Positions 9,301-15,770 are shown, counted from the first letter of the stretch. The stretch is DNA of 34,289 nucleotides from Nitrospira sp. (GCA_005116965.1 SWDG01000006.1:357574-391862); one strand, 5' to 3'. Translations and numbers: made by a program. Notes: generated from the sequence alone by a model not told the origin.

Positions 9301-9536
9301 AACCTTCCGGCCTTCAACCAGAAACTCGAAACCCGAAACTTGAAACTTCCTGTCGTGTGCTGATTATTGCCATGACGGCAAACGCCATGCAGGGAGACCG
9401 TGAACAGTGTCTGGCTGCGGGGATGGACGACTATCTGTCAAAACCTATTTCGGTGGACGCGCTGGCTGGTGTTCTGAGCCGGGTGAGTCAGGAACAGGGA
9501 CGGTCCAGTCCAGAGAGAAGTCAAGAAGCCGCATAG
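6354..9536 (+). CDS. Hybrid sensor histidine kinase (TM-PAS-GAF-PAS-HisKA-HATPase-REC-REC)
   Basis: The frame is open from 5694, but the upstream part overlaps rfaE2. The ATG at 6354, with AGGAG 9 bases before it, gives a 1060-residue protein. One membrane helix (6-26) is followed by PAS (about 52-165), GAF (about 172-335) and PAS (about 340-465) domains. The HisKA H-box is 'FLATMSHEIRTPMNG' with the phospho-accepting His506. The ATPase has 'NLMANAIKFTERG', 'DTGIGI' and 'GGTGLGLAI'. Receiver 1 has Asp796 and 'LTKP' but a DE instead of DD acidic pair. Receiver 2 has 'AEDN', Asp946 and 'LSKP', and is interrupted by about 30 extra residues (969-1000) encoded by a palindromic repeat. No Hpt domain and no neighbouring response regulator are present, so the output is unknown. 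Confidence 0.95.
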   Translation: MDEVRTFWIIAAANVLLVAPLIFFLIRTSWRARTGRVLAEAERIRFQENEQRLRSMLEAEPHGILVIGLNYRVLQLNPAGCLLFDAGFSEEIVGTDLRTYIQTNDCLQIEEMHRAAKEGRETCGKGRLIGLSGQVRWVEVTFVPLPASDGTVHAVLSVVRDVTEQRSADRRQALQHAVAKVLAGASTVEQAVPDLLQALVVNLDWHVGLFWRVQDDRQTIICTQDWVVDTTMVQEFMRRRRQEVYAAGADLPGHCWARGEPLWVEDIARDPLLTRGPVEATGMLHAACAFPIWLRAHVYGVIELFSSEPQAKDWDLLRALGTVGRQIGLFVERTEVEAALHENEARTSLIIDTALDAVMTMDHTGRITEWNAQAEQVFGWSAHEVIGRDIADTIFPPSQCLIYRAYVQRLLEPQDSLLSNRLVEMIGLRRDGCEFPVEIAMTPLAVEGSVIFSAFIRDITSRKEAEQALKGYAQQLEHINQQLDVALREAKAATEAKSSFLATMSHEIRTPMNGVIGMTGLLLETTLTEEQREYAETVHSCGDHLLTIINDILDFSKIEAGKLDLEMIEFDLRLTLDESLDLVAERASSKGLNVACLFHADVPRHLLGDPGRLRQVVMNLMANAIKFTERGDVVVEVTVEAQSKGDAMIRVAVTDTGIGISEEACERLFQSFTQADGATTRKYGGTGLGLAICKRLVEMMGGTIGVMSRVGEGSCFWFTVNLRKQADGSGSADADAAVLAGLRILIVDEKAINRRMLEQMTKKWGMQPTLVQSGSEALEVLSGGPMQPQFDLALLDVDMSPTDGIELARAIKGRPEGGETKLVLLTSFGRRGDAKTAKEAGLAAYLTKPIRERQLHDCLVAVLMQPPVSSGLSGTSDAPPLITRHTLAETKAKVDLRILLAEDNIINQKVAVRLFQRLGYRIDVVANGREAVEAVSRMRYDVVFMDCQMPDMDGFEATSLIREHEAAGTVSSCKFQVSDPRPEPSGLQPETRNPKLETSCRVLIIAMTANAMQGDREQCLAAGMDDYLSKPISVDALAGVLSRVSQEQGRSSPERSQEAA
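9255..9350 (+). repeat. Palindromic repeat inserted in frame in the kinase's second receiver domain
   Basis: The left arm (about 9255-9286, ...GTTTCAAGTTGCAAGTTTC...) and right arm (9321-9350, ...CCCGAAACTTGAAACTTCC) are imperfect inverted copies, both built of a GTTTC/AAGTT unit. The ~96-bp length keeps the frame. It encodes a low-complexity stretch between helix 3 and strand 4 of the receiver fold, where related receivers go straight into the 'IIAMTANAM' strand. This resembles palindromic elements that insert into bacterial genes and are tolerated in surface loops. Confidence 0.7.
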
Positions 9537-9568
9537 CCTGCATTTCCCCATCAGAGCCCTTTCTCCCA

Positions 9569-10264
9569 TTACCTCAACTCAAGCGTCAATTGCTCCGGCG
9601 CTCCGGCACGCTTAGTCGATCCGGCTGACCGGGGTGATGGGCCCGAGGCATGAGTCGGGTGGGGCGTGGGATGATCCTTGATCAGTTGAGTCGGTGACAC
9701 GAGTTCCTGCAAGGCGCCGTGACAGGATCCACAGTGATGGCGCTTTGGCTGGATCGTTCTTCGGTGCCGTTGATACAGTCGCCCGCAGTCTTGGCATCGC
9801 CAGGCGAATTTCGCTAAGGCGATGACTTCCTTCTCCAGTGTGTGGTACGTCGTCACGGCGACGGTCCCTGTTCGATTCATCTCCGCCATCTTCCGCAAAA
9901 ACTCCAGGCCATGATCAGGCCGACGTTTCAATACATCGAATTGCCATTGATGAATCATTTCATGAGCCAAGGTGTTGAGCAGCTCCTGCTCCGCGTAGGG
10001 TGTCCGTGCGATGAGCTGTTCAAAGAGCGGGAGAGACAGGCGAATTTCTCGACGACTGTGGGTCAGGGTGAGGGGGGAAAAGGACCTTGGCCCTTCGCGA
10101 CAAGCAAACATACCAACCGAGGAGGTCAGGCGCTGACTCCAGACGATCTCGATCGGCCTAAGTGAACCGGCAAAGTACTGTGTGTTCAAGTGCTGCCAAC
10201 GAGCCTGTAGCCATTCTGAAGAAAGGAGTACCGAAAGGCTTGGGGCGGGCGAGGATGGGCTCAT
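9569..10264 (-). CDS. SprT-like zinc metalloprotease family protein
   Basis: This 231-residue protein has the SprT/Spartan layout. The metalloprotease motif 'LAHEMIHQWQ' (His101, Glu102, His105) is followed by a third ligand candidate, His118, in 'DHGLEFL'. A C-terminal zinc ribbon has Cys157/Cys160 and Cys178/Cys181 ('WRCQDCG', 'HHCGSCHG'). The last 40 residues are rich in proline, serine and threonine and look disordered. Eukaryotic Spartan cleaves DNA-protein crosslinks; most bacterial members are uncharacterised. The ATGA at 10261-10264 overlaps the stop of the upstream gene, so the two are translationally coupled. It converges on the histidine kinase with 32 bp between them. Confidence 0.85.
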   Translation of the reverse strand: MSPSSPAPSLSVLLSSEWLQARWQHLNTQYFAGSLRPIEIVWSQRLTSSVGMFACREGPRSFSPLTLTHSRREIRLSLPLFEQLIARTPYAEQELLNTLAHEMIHQWQFDVLKRRPDHGLEFLRKMAEMNRTGTVAVTTYHTLEKEVIALAKFAWRCQDCGRLYQRHRRTIQPKRHHCGSCHGALQELVSPTQLIKDHPTPHPTHASGPSPRSAGSTKRAGAPEQLTLELR

Positions 10265-11250
10265 CCTAATTCCTCCAGCACGGCCGCCGCGAGCAACGGC
10301 AGCATGATCTCGTGGTGACCGGTCAAGGAATAACCCTGGCCGCCCTTTTGCGTGGGGCGCCGCACGACGTTGGTCTGTGGTCGGTAATGGGAGAGAAAGT
10401 CCATATTCACGGTCGTAATATTGGCGATCGGATGGCCGAGATTTCTCCCTAATGACAGTGTTTTTAGAAAGACCTCTGGCAGAATCACCGCCGAGCCGAC
10501 GTTCAGGTAGACGCCCCCTTCCATCCCAGCGACGACAGCGGTGAGACGCCTGAAGTCCAGGAGCGACGTGGCTCCGATGGCTGCGCCGTCCGCCGAAGGG
10601 TGCATGTGGATAATGTCGGTTCCGACCGCGACATGCACGGTCACCGGAATGCCGAGTGTCGCTCCTGTGGCGAGAATACTGACGGCTCGATTCGGGAATT
10701 GATCGGCTGTATGGTTCATGTAGCGTCCGATGGCTTCACCCAGCCCTTGACCGTCCTTCGCGCCGCGCGTGATGGCGTCATTCAGAATCCGGCCCGTTTC
10801 TTCCGCCATGCCGAACCGGCCGTTGTCGATCTCGGCATCGACTTCTTCGGAGGTATGGCCCATGAGGGCCAATTCGAAGTCATGAATAATTCCTGCCCCG
10901 TTCATGGCTACTGCCGTGATGATACCTCGTTCCATCAAGTCCGTGATGATCGGGGACAGCCCCACCTTGATGACATGGGCGCCGATCCCGAGGATGACGG
11001 GGCGACGCCTTCGATGCGCCTTCACGATGGCCTGGGTGACGGCCCGCAATGTTGTGACCGCGAGGATGTTCGGGAGGCGGGACGAGAAGGTCGAGAACGT
11101 CCCCCCGCGTTTCCACGGCGCGGCCAAGTCTGAAAGCCGAACCTTGCTGTGTCGCTTTTTGAGCGGATAGGTCTTGAGGTCAGACGCATTGATCGGAGGG
11201 ATCAAGGCGGGAGGCCGAGTCGAGGGTGTCCGATCAGGACGCTTTCCCAA
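10261..11250 (-). CDS. Conserved protein resembling the bacterial deoxyhypusine-synthase-like family
   Basis: This 329-residue protein starts with TTG at 11250 (GAGG 8 bases upstream), overlapping the gmhA stop by 17 bp. The core is glycine-rich and Rossmann-like: 'ILGIGAHVIKVGLSPIITDL', 'AVAMNGAGIIHDFELALMG', 'FGMAEETGRILNDAI', 'VHVAVGTDIIHMHPSADGA', 'EGGVYLNVGSAVILPEVFLK' and 'TGHHEIMLPLLAAAV'. I recognise this as a conserved bacterial family, usually left hypothetical or labelled deoxyhypusine-synthase-like. Bacteria lack the eIF5A substrate, so the real reaction is not known to me. Its place between gmhA and sprT is the only functional hint. The family call is moderately sure; the chemistry is not. 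Confidence 0.7.
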   Translation of the reverse strand: MGKRPDRTPSTRPPALIPPINASDLKTYPLKKRHSKVRLSDLAAPWKRGGTFSTFSSRLPNILAVTTLRAVTQAIVKAHRRRRPVILGIGAHVIKVGLSPIITDLMERGIITAVAMNGAGIIHDFELALMGHTSEEVDAEIDNGRFGMAEETGRILNDAITRGAKDGQGLGEAIGRYMNHTADQFPNRAVSILATGATLGIPVTVHVAVGTDIIHMHPSADGAAIGATSLLDFRRLTAVVAGMEGGVYLNVGSAVILPEVFLKTLSLGRNLGHPIANITTVNMDFLSHYRPQTNVVRRPTQKGGQGYSLTGHHEIMLPLLAAAVLEELG

Positions 11251-11812
11251 GGAGATGATCCTCTACCAATTCGCACAAGACGTGGCCGAGCGTGATGTGA
11301 CTTTCCTGAATTCGAGACGTGACCGTAGACGGGACGATGAAAGGATAATCAACCAACGCGGCCAGCTTTCCGCCGTTAGCTCCCGTCCAGGCAATCGTGG
11401 TTAAGCCACCGTCGCGGGCTGCCGCGATACCTTTCAGCACGTTTGGAGAATTTCCGCTGGTGCTGATGCCAATCGCAATGTCCCCTTTTCGGCCATGCGC
11501 GCGCACCTGGCGGGCGAAGAGTTCTTCGTACCCATAGTCATTCGCGATGCAGGTAATGGCGGCAATGTCCGTCGCCAAGGCAATTGCGGGCAACGGCACC
11601 CGGTCGCGCTGGTATCGTCCGACAAACTCCGCTGCAATATGTGCGGCATCGGTCGAGCTCCCGCCGTTACCAAACAGGAGGACTTTGTTCCCGTTCTGGA
11701 ACGCATTCGCGATGAGTGTCGCGACCTGCACGATACGATCGGCATGCTCGTGCGCAAATTGCTGTTTGACTCTGGCACTGTCCGCAAAAGCTGTCAAAAC
11801 AATTGCTTGCAT
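11234..11812 (-). CDS. gmhA: Phosphoheptose isomerase GmhA
   Basis: This 192-residue SIS-domain protein converts sedoheptulose 7-phosphate to D-glycero-D-manno-heptose 7-phosphate, the first step to the LPS heptose precursor. It has the phosphate-binding loop 'LFGNGGSSTDAAHIAAEF' (46-63), the second loop 'ISTSGNSPNV' (116-125), and the C-terminal 'RIQESHITLGHVLCELVE' helix with the catalytic Glu and His. Length is normal for the family. The ATG follows a consensus promoter by only 7 bases, so the message is probably leaderless. It heads the operon gmhA - DHS-like - sprT-like. Confidence 0.96.
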   Translation of the reverse strand: MQAIVLTAFADSARVKQQFAHEHADRIVQVATLIANAFQNGNKVLLFGNGGSSTDAAHIAAEFVGRYQRDRVPLPAIALATDIAAITCIANDYGYEELFARQVRAHGRKGDIAIGISTSGNSPNVLKGIAAARDGGLTTIAWTGANGGKLAALVDYPFIVPSTVTSRIQESHITLGHVLCELVEDHLLGKAS

Positions 11813-11819
11813 GCTCGCG

Positions 11820-11848
11820 ATTCTAGGGAAGGGTGCCTAGGCTGTCAA
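11820..11848 (-). promoter_or_regulatory. Consensus sigma70-type promoter of gmhA
   Basis: On the minus strand TTGACA (11848-11843) is followed by exactly 17 bp and TAGAAT (11825-11820). Only 7 bases separate the -10 from the gmhA ATG, which places the predicted start of transcription on or within two bases of the start codon. Confidence 0.8.
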
Positions 11849-11883
11849 GGATCAGCACCATTTCCATGTTCTGCCGCATCAAA

Positions 11884-11912
11884 TTGAACGTGCGCGAGTG
11901 CGATGGTATAGT
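11884..11912 (+). promoter_or_regulatory. Extended -10 promoter of the CARF-domain gene
   Basis: TTGAAC (11884-11889), a 17-bp spacer and TATAGT (11907-11912), preceded by the extended -10 dinucleotide TG at 11904-11905. The ATG at 11922 comes 9 bases after the -10, so the transcript is predicted to be leaderless. This also settles the start against the upstream GTG at 11898. Confidence 0.75.
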
Positions 11913-11921
11913 CGTCCGGCC

Positions 11922-13178
11922 ATGACACAAGACCAGCCCATCAAGACACTCGTGGTTGCATTGGTCGATGATGCGGCAGCGGCGGTCTATTCAATCAACA
12001 GGCTCAATCCGGAGGCCCTGTGTTTCGTGTTGCCTGAAGGAAGCAAGGCTTTGGTGGAATCGGACATACAGCCGAAGATCCAACAGATGCCGAGGCGGTG
12101 GGATTGGATCGTGATGGCAGACGCGACGGAGTTCCCATCTATCTATCAGACAATTGCACGGTCGTTACCGGATCTCTTGCGGACATGGGAGATACAGCCG
12201 GGCGAGCTAGTCGTGGATCTGAGTGGAGCAACCCCGGCGATGGCGGGTGCGCTCACCTTGGTAGCGCTCCCATGGACTTCTCGGGTGGTTGAGCTGGCTC
12301 GGGCACGCGAAGGGCAGGAGGGTGATCGGATCGAGTTGGGCCCCAAGACGCTCATCTGGACTCAGAGCAATCCATGGGACGAGCAAGCGACCGTGTCACG
12401 TCGGGAAGGGTGCGAGTTGTTTAACCGGGGTCTCTTTCACTCCGCCGCCAAGCTCTTCCATGGCGTAGAACTGCGAGTGAGTGGCGGGCACAAGCCACTC
12501 TATCGCGCCTTCACCGATTTGGCCGAGGGCTATGAGTTCTGGGAACGGTTTCAGTACCGGCAAGCCTGGGACAAGTTGAGGACTGCGACGAAAGCTCTGG
12601 AGATGGCTTCGCTGTGGGGCGGACCGACCGGATTGAAAGCGATCCTGCCTCATCTGAAGGCCAACGCGAGTTTCCTTGAGAAGCTGGTGCTGGACCCTGC
12701 CGAGGTCAAAGAATACCTCGCGCTGGACCTATTGGCGTATGTGGGAAGGCATCTCCATGTTGGCCATGACCCCGAAGGGGCGATGACAGCGCTGGTTCGT
12801 GCGCTGGAGGCGTTCGCGCAAGTCCGGCTGTATAAGTCGTACAAGATCAAGAGTTGGGATGTGTCGCCGGGACAGCTTCCGCAAGCGCTTCAAGAGACCT
12901 GCCGCACGTGTTATCTCGAAGACATTGACGGCAAATACAAGCTGCCGCTTCAAGCGCAGTTTCGTGTGTTGGCCGGACTGGGCGATCAACTGGGCCAAGC
13001 CTTTCTCAAGGAATGGCAGAAGATGAAACCGTTGCTGGACGCCGCGAACCATGCGGTGTTGGGACACGGCTTCGAGCCGATCAAGGCTGAGCGAGTGCAG
13101 CAGTTGTACGATGTCGTGCTTCGATTGACGGGTGTTGCTGAATCATCACTGCCGAAGTTTCCTGTCTTGAACCTCTAA
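11922..13178 (+). CDS. CARF-domain CRISPR-associated protein, TIGR02710/Csm6-like
   Basis: The 418-residue protein begins with a Rossmann-like CARF region. It has strand 'IKTLVVALVDD', then 'WDWIVMADATE', and the ligand loop 'VVDLSGATPAMAGALTLVAL' (98-115), equivalent to the 'DxTgGTKxM' of CARF sensors that bind cyclic oligoadenylates. A helical region with 'LFNRGLFHSAAKLF' follows, and a C-terminal HEPN-like part ends in 'DAANHAVLGHGFEP' (373-386). Active members of the family have an R-N-x-x-x-x-x-H-G type motif there; here the arginine position is Ala375 while Asn376 and His382 remain. Such proteins normally act as accessory RNases of type III CRISPR systems, but no cas gene or array is in this window. 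An orphan sensor or an inactivated RNase are both possible. Confidence 0.8.
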   Translation: MTQDQPIKTLVVALVDDAAAAVYSINRLNPEALCFVLPEGSKALVESDIQPKIQQMPRRWDWIVMADATEFPSIYQTIARSLPDLLRTWEIQPGELVVDLSGATPAMAGALTLVALPWTSRVVELARAREGQEGDRIELGPKTLIWTQSNPWDEQATVSRREGCELFNRGLFHSAAKLFHGVELRVSGGHKPLYRAFTDLAEGYEFWERFQYRQAWDKLRTATKALEMASLWGGPTGLKAILPHLKANASFLEKLVLDPAEVKEYLALDLLAYVGRHLHVGHDPEGAMTALVRALEAFAQVRLYKSYKIKSWDVSPGQLPQALQETCRTCYLEDIDGKYKLPLQAQFRVLAGLGDQLGQAFLKEWQKMKPLLDAANHAVLGHGFEPIKAERVQQLYDVVLRLTGVAESSLPKFPVLNL

Positions 13179-13267
13179 GTGAAACGAAATGATCGATGTG
13201 GTTCTTTCCCTGACTGGTGACACCGCTAATTCATGAGTTTCCTACCTTGAAAAGCGAGGAATTGCAC

Positions 13268-13822
13268 TTAGTCTTTACCAACCCAACAAGGCAGTGGTTC
13301 TTCGCTATTGGCTGCAAAGTCACGCGCTTCGTCGTCCCGCTCACGAATACACTCCCGAACAAGTGCCACAGCCTCTGCATCGGTCATTACTGAGATTTCA
13401 AGCTGCGCTAGTTCTTCACTCTTACGGAGGATACCTCTATCCGCGGTGATCAAGGGATAAGGGCGATGCTGCCATGCGGCAAGGACAATTTCCACATCGT
13501 TTCCTTCATTTTGTGAGTGGCAGCCATCAGGGAAAAGAATCTCAGAAATCCGAGGACGCATTTCTCTTGCAACATGGTTATGAGTATAGCTGATGGTGAA
13601 AACTGTGCTCGAAGCTTTCCGAGAGCGCTCGGCATTATGTCCCTCTTTTGCCTCACCATGAGCAACGTCGGGCATAAGGAGTCCAATTACCCCATCCTTA
13701 CGCCACTGGTCTAGCTGGTTCATATAGGGTAACGCGCGGCGTGCGTTGATACGGTTCGTATCGATCAGGAAATATAAGTCCGTTTCACGGCTTGGCATGT
13801 GAGGATTCAATTCTCGTCCCAT
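13268..13822 (-). CDS. PIN-domain-like protein (putative nuclease)
   Basis: This 184-residue protein has a PIN-like arrangement of acidic residues. 'LYFLIDTNRINARRAL' near the N-terminus carries the first Asp. 'DVAHGEAKEGH' comes next, then 'GNDVEIVLAAWQHRPYPLITADRGILR' in two parts supplies the central Asp and the 'TADRG' motif typical of PIN RNases. GGAGAG 6 bases before the ATG supports this start. No intact antitoxin gene is adjacent. Directly upstream is only a short open stretch ending 'IWKACLRRIGE', whose stop touches the start region. The strand is opposite to the CARF gene, with which it converges. It is a lone PIN protein, or a toxin whose partner has decayed. Confidence 0.6.
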   Translation of the reverse strand: MGRELNPHMPSRETDLYFLIDTNRINARRALPYMNQLDQWRKDGVIGLLMPDVAHGEAKEGHNAERSRKASSTVFTISYTHNHVAREMRPRISEILFPDGCHSQNEGNDVEIVLAAWQHRPYPLITADRGILRKSEELAQLEISVMTDAEAVALVRECIRERDDEARDFAANSEEPLPCWVGKD

Positions 13823-14125
13823 TTTACTCTCCGATCCTTCGCAAACACGCCTTCCAGATTTTAGACTTGTCTAGGGATCAAGCTGATTAGCTGGTAGTGA
13901 GTTGGTTTGATCTTTGCTCACATAAGAAACCAACTACCCAACCCGAGATTAGGTTGAATGACCCTGACCTTCCTCAGTGAAGGGCAAATTGTCGTGATGG
14001 CAATGGAGAAGGGAGTAGATGCAGGAAAGAGTCAATCAAGCCTGAAGTTGCCTCTATATAATTCTGAGAGAGAAGCATGGCGGAAGCCGATGACTTGTTC
14101 TTGGTCTTGAGCACAGGCAACCTCA
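13823..14125. other. Gene-poor interval between Sel1 and PIN genes
   Basis: No convincing gene. On the minus strand 13825-13875 can encode the tail '...SKIWKACLRRIGE' before a TAA, possibly the end of a lost gene. An imperfect hairpin has arms AGTTGGTTT (13900-13908) and AAACCAACT (13927-13935) with no U-tract. A 48-codon plus-strand frame from 13958 has no recognisable features. Confidence 0.4.
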
Positions 14126-15049
14126 TCATCTACCCGTTTTCAACTTTGCGTAATTGTCACAGCCCAACTGGTTTTCGAGGTCGCACGCCTTTCCATAATA
14201 CTTGAGTGCTTCAGTGTCGTCCTGTCGGACACCTTTTCCTAGGTGATAGGCTAGCCCGAGAGATGCACAGCCTATTGCATTCTCGCCGTCACAGGCTTTC
14301 CTAAACAAGGCTACGGCTTGGAAGGTATCCTGTGTGACCCCGATCCCGTCGAAATACCTCAAGCCGAGATTGGAGCAACCTAGCCACTCCTTGCCGTCAC
14401 AGGCTTTCCTGAATAGGGCGATGGCTTGCCCGGCGTCTTGTGGAACCTCAGTACCCGTCACATACATCGCGCCGAGAGTGGTGCAGCTCCGCATAAATCC
14501 CCCCTCACAGGCTTTTCGATAGAATGCGGCGGCTTGCCCGGCGTCTTGTAGGACATCAATACCCTGCTGATACATCACGCCGAGACCCCAGCAACCCAAC
14601 GCCTCCCCGCCGTCACAAGCTTGCCCATACAACTTGAGAGCCTGACCGTTGTCTTGTGGGACCATTGTGCCCCGGCTATACACTGCGGCGAGATTGTAGC
14701 AACCTCGTGGCTCTCCACCATCACAGGCTTTTCGGTAGAATGTTATGGCTTGAAGGGTGTCTTGTCGGACCCCAGTACCCTCCTCATACATCACGCCAAG
14801 GTTGTAGCAGCCTTGCGCAAATCTGCCATCACAAGCTTTCCTGTAGAAGAGCGCGGCTTGCCCGGTGTCCTGTTTGACGTTGGTCCCCTTAGCATACATC
14901 CATCCAAGGGTTCCACATGACGGTGCATCCCCTTCCTCACACGCTGCTCTAAACTGTTGCGGGTTGTCGGCTGCTTCAGAAGGGTTCATCCCTGCTGAGA
15001 CCAGCACAGCGACGACCACGAGAGCATGAAGAAGCGAGTGAAGATTCAT
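14126..15049 (-). CDS. Secreted Sel1-like (Hcp-type) repeat protein
   Basis: The frame opens at 15223, but the ATG at 15049 has GGAG 8 bases upstream and gives a 307-residue protein with a clean signal peptide ending near 'NPSEAA'. The rest is seven tandem 36-residue Sel1-like units of the form 'GCxxLGxMYxxGxGVxQDxxQAxxFYRKACDGG', plus a capping half-unit. Each junction carries a C-x7-C pair (for example 'CDGRFAQGC', 'CDGGEPRGC', 'CDLENQLGC'), eight pairs in all. This is the disulphide-stabilised pattern of Helicobacter Hcp proteins and fits a periplasmic or secreted protein. Sel1 repeats bind other proteins; the partner is unknown. Both neighbours are unrelated and it appears monocistronic. 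Confidence 0.85.
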   Translation of the reverse strand: MNLHSLLHALVVVAVLVSAGMNPSEAADNPQQFRAACEEGDAPSCGTLGWMYAKGTNVKQDTGQAALFYRKACDGRFAQGCYNLGVMYEEGTGVRQDTLQAITFYRKACDGGEPRGCYNLAAVYSRGTMVPQDNGQALKLYGQACDGGEALGCWGLGVMYQQGIDVLQDAGQAAAFYRKACEGGFMRSCTTLGAMYVTGTEVPQDAGQAIALFRKACDGKEWLGCSNLGLRYFDGIGVTQDTFQAVALFRKACDGENAIGCASLGLAYHLGKGVRQDDTEALKYYGKACDLENQLGCDNYAKLKTGR

Positions 15050-15189
15050 GGAGGGATCTCCAATGAAGAAGGAAGAGAGGCGATAGAGAGATATCTTGTC
15101 AATTGCCGGATACAGGGTCTCTCTGGAACGATCAGTTGGACCGTCTTCCCCTCTGCGATCGGATAGTATCTGCAACCGGCATCCGCTCG

Positions 15190-15447
15190 CTATTTGTTGC
15201 GACCGAGTTCTCTCGTGAGCCACTCTAATTCATGCAAACGATTTGGTTTGGGACCGTCCCCTGATAAGTCGTGGTCACGAAGCTGCTCATAACTGATAAA
15301 GCGCGGTGTTCCACTCTTATATTCTGAAGTTGACACTTGATCTGGCTTCCTTGGTTCAATAAATGCCTTTCGTTTATTGTCCCATTCCCATCCTGCCTCG
15401 TCGAATAGTTGCAGAGCTTGGGGGTCTATGTCATTGGGGATAGCCAT
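15190..15447 (-). CDS. Small hypothetical protein (85 residues)
   Basis: The ATG at 15447 has AGGAG 6 bases upstream, better than the earlier in-frame start at 15483. The product is soluble, with no signal peptide or membrane segment, rich in charged residues and prolines ('AIPNDIDPQALQLFDEAG', 'WEWDNKRKAFIEPRKP', 'LHELEWLTRELGRNK'). I recognise no family. It lies 140 bp upstream of the Sel1 gene on the same strand and just downstream of a degenerate coding remnant. Confidence 0.6.
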   Translation of the reverse strand: MAIPNDIDPQALQLFDEAGWEWDNKRKAFIEPRKPDQVSTSEYKSGTPRFISYEQLRDHDLSGDGPKPNRLHELEWLTRELGRNK

Positions 15448-15509
15448 TTTCACTCCTAATTTGACGCGCAGAAAGCCTGGCAATCATCGTGGGAACTTTA
15501 CCATTTAAT

Positions 15510-15720
15510 CTATGACTGCCGCAAAAATGCCTTCCAGAACGACTTGCGAGCGTTATGAGCGAAGGAAGACCCCCTACTCAGCACCTCTTGAAGTTTTGTG
15601 TCTGGCCTTGACCTGCCTCTTGAGGTGCTTCTCGTAATGCGATGGGATAATTTTTGCCGAGGTCCCGCAGTTCATGCCAAGGAGGAATATCAATCCTCAA
15701 GCGGGCTTTGGTACAATCCC
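15510..15720 (-). pseudogene. Degenerate coding remnant, frame broken
   Basis: Three minus-strand frames successively give protein-like text. 'ARLRIDIPPWHELRDLGKN' with 'YPIALREA' is read near 15710-15640, 'KIIPSHYEKHLKRQVKARHK' near 15660-15590, and 'NARKSFWKAFLRQS' ends at a TAG at 15510. No frame is open throughout and no start is evident. I read this as a decayed small gene, family unknown. Its tail resembles the 'SKIWKACLRRIGE' tail just upstream of the PIN gene. An 8-bp inverted pair AGCACCTC/GAGGTGCT (15580-15587, 15622-15629) lies within it. Confidence 0.3.
15709..15717 (+). promoter_or_regulatory. Extended -10 element upstream of ybgC
   Basis: TGGTACAAT (TG, one base, TACAAT) lies 37 bp before the ybgC start. 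No -35 is seen at normal distance, which an extended -10 does not need. Predicted leader is about 30 nt and would contain the start-codon hairpin. Confidence 0.45.
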
Positions 15721-15746
15721 GCGTCTTTCATGAAGCATTTGTGATG

Positions 15747-15770
15747 CATCGGGTATGAAAGAACCCGATG
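15747..15770 (+). promoter_or_regulatory. Hairpin with the ybgC start codon in its loop
   Basis: CATCGGGT (15747-15754) and ACCCGATG (15763-15770) pair perfectly over 8 bp. The loop ATGAAAGA begins with the ybgC start codon. No Shine-Dalgarno is visible upstream. The structure could limit or present the start codon; it could also mean that a later start is the real one. Confidence 0.5.

Noticed and set aside
13958-14104. 48-codon plus-strand frame between PIN and Sel1 genes
   Set aside because: No clear ribosome-binding site, no family, and composition like the surrounding non-coding DNA.
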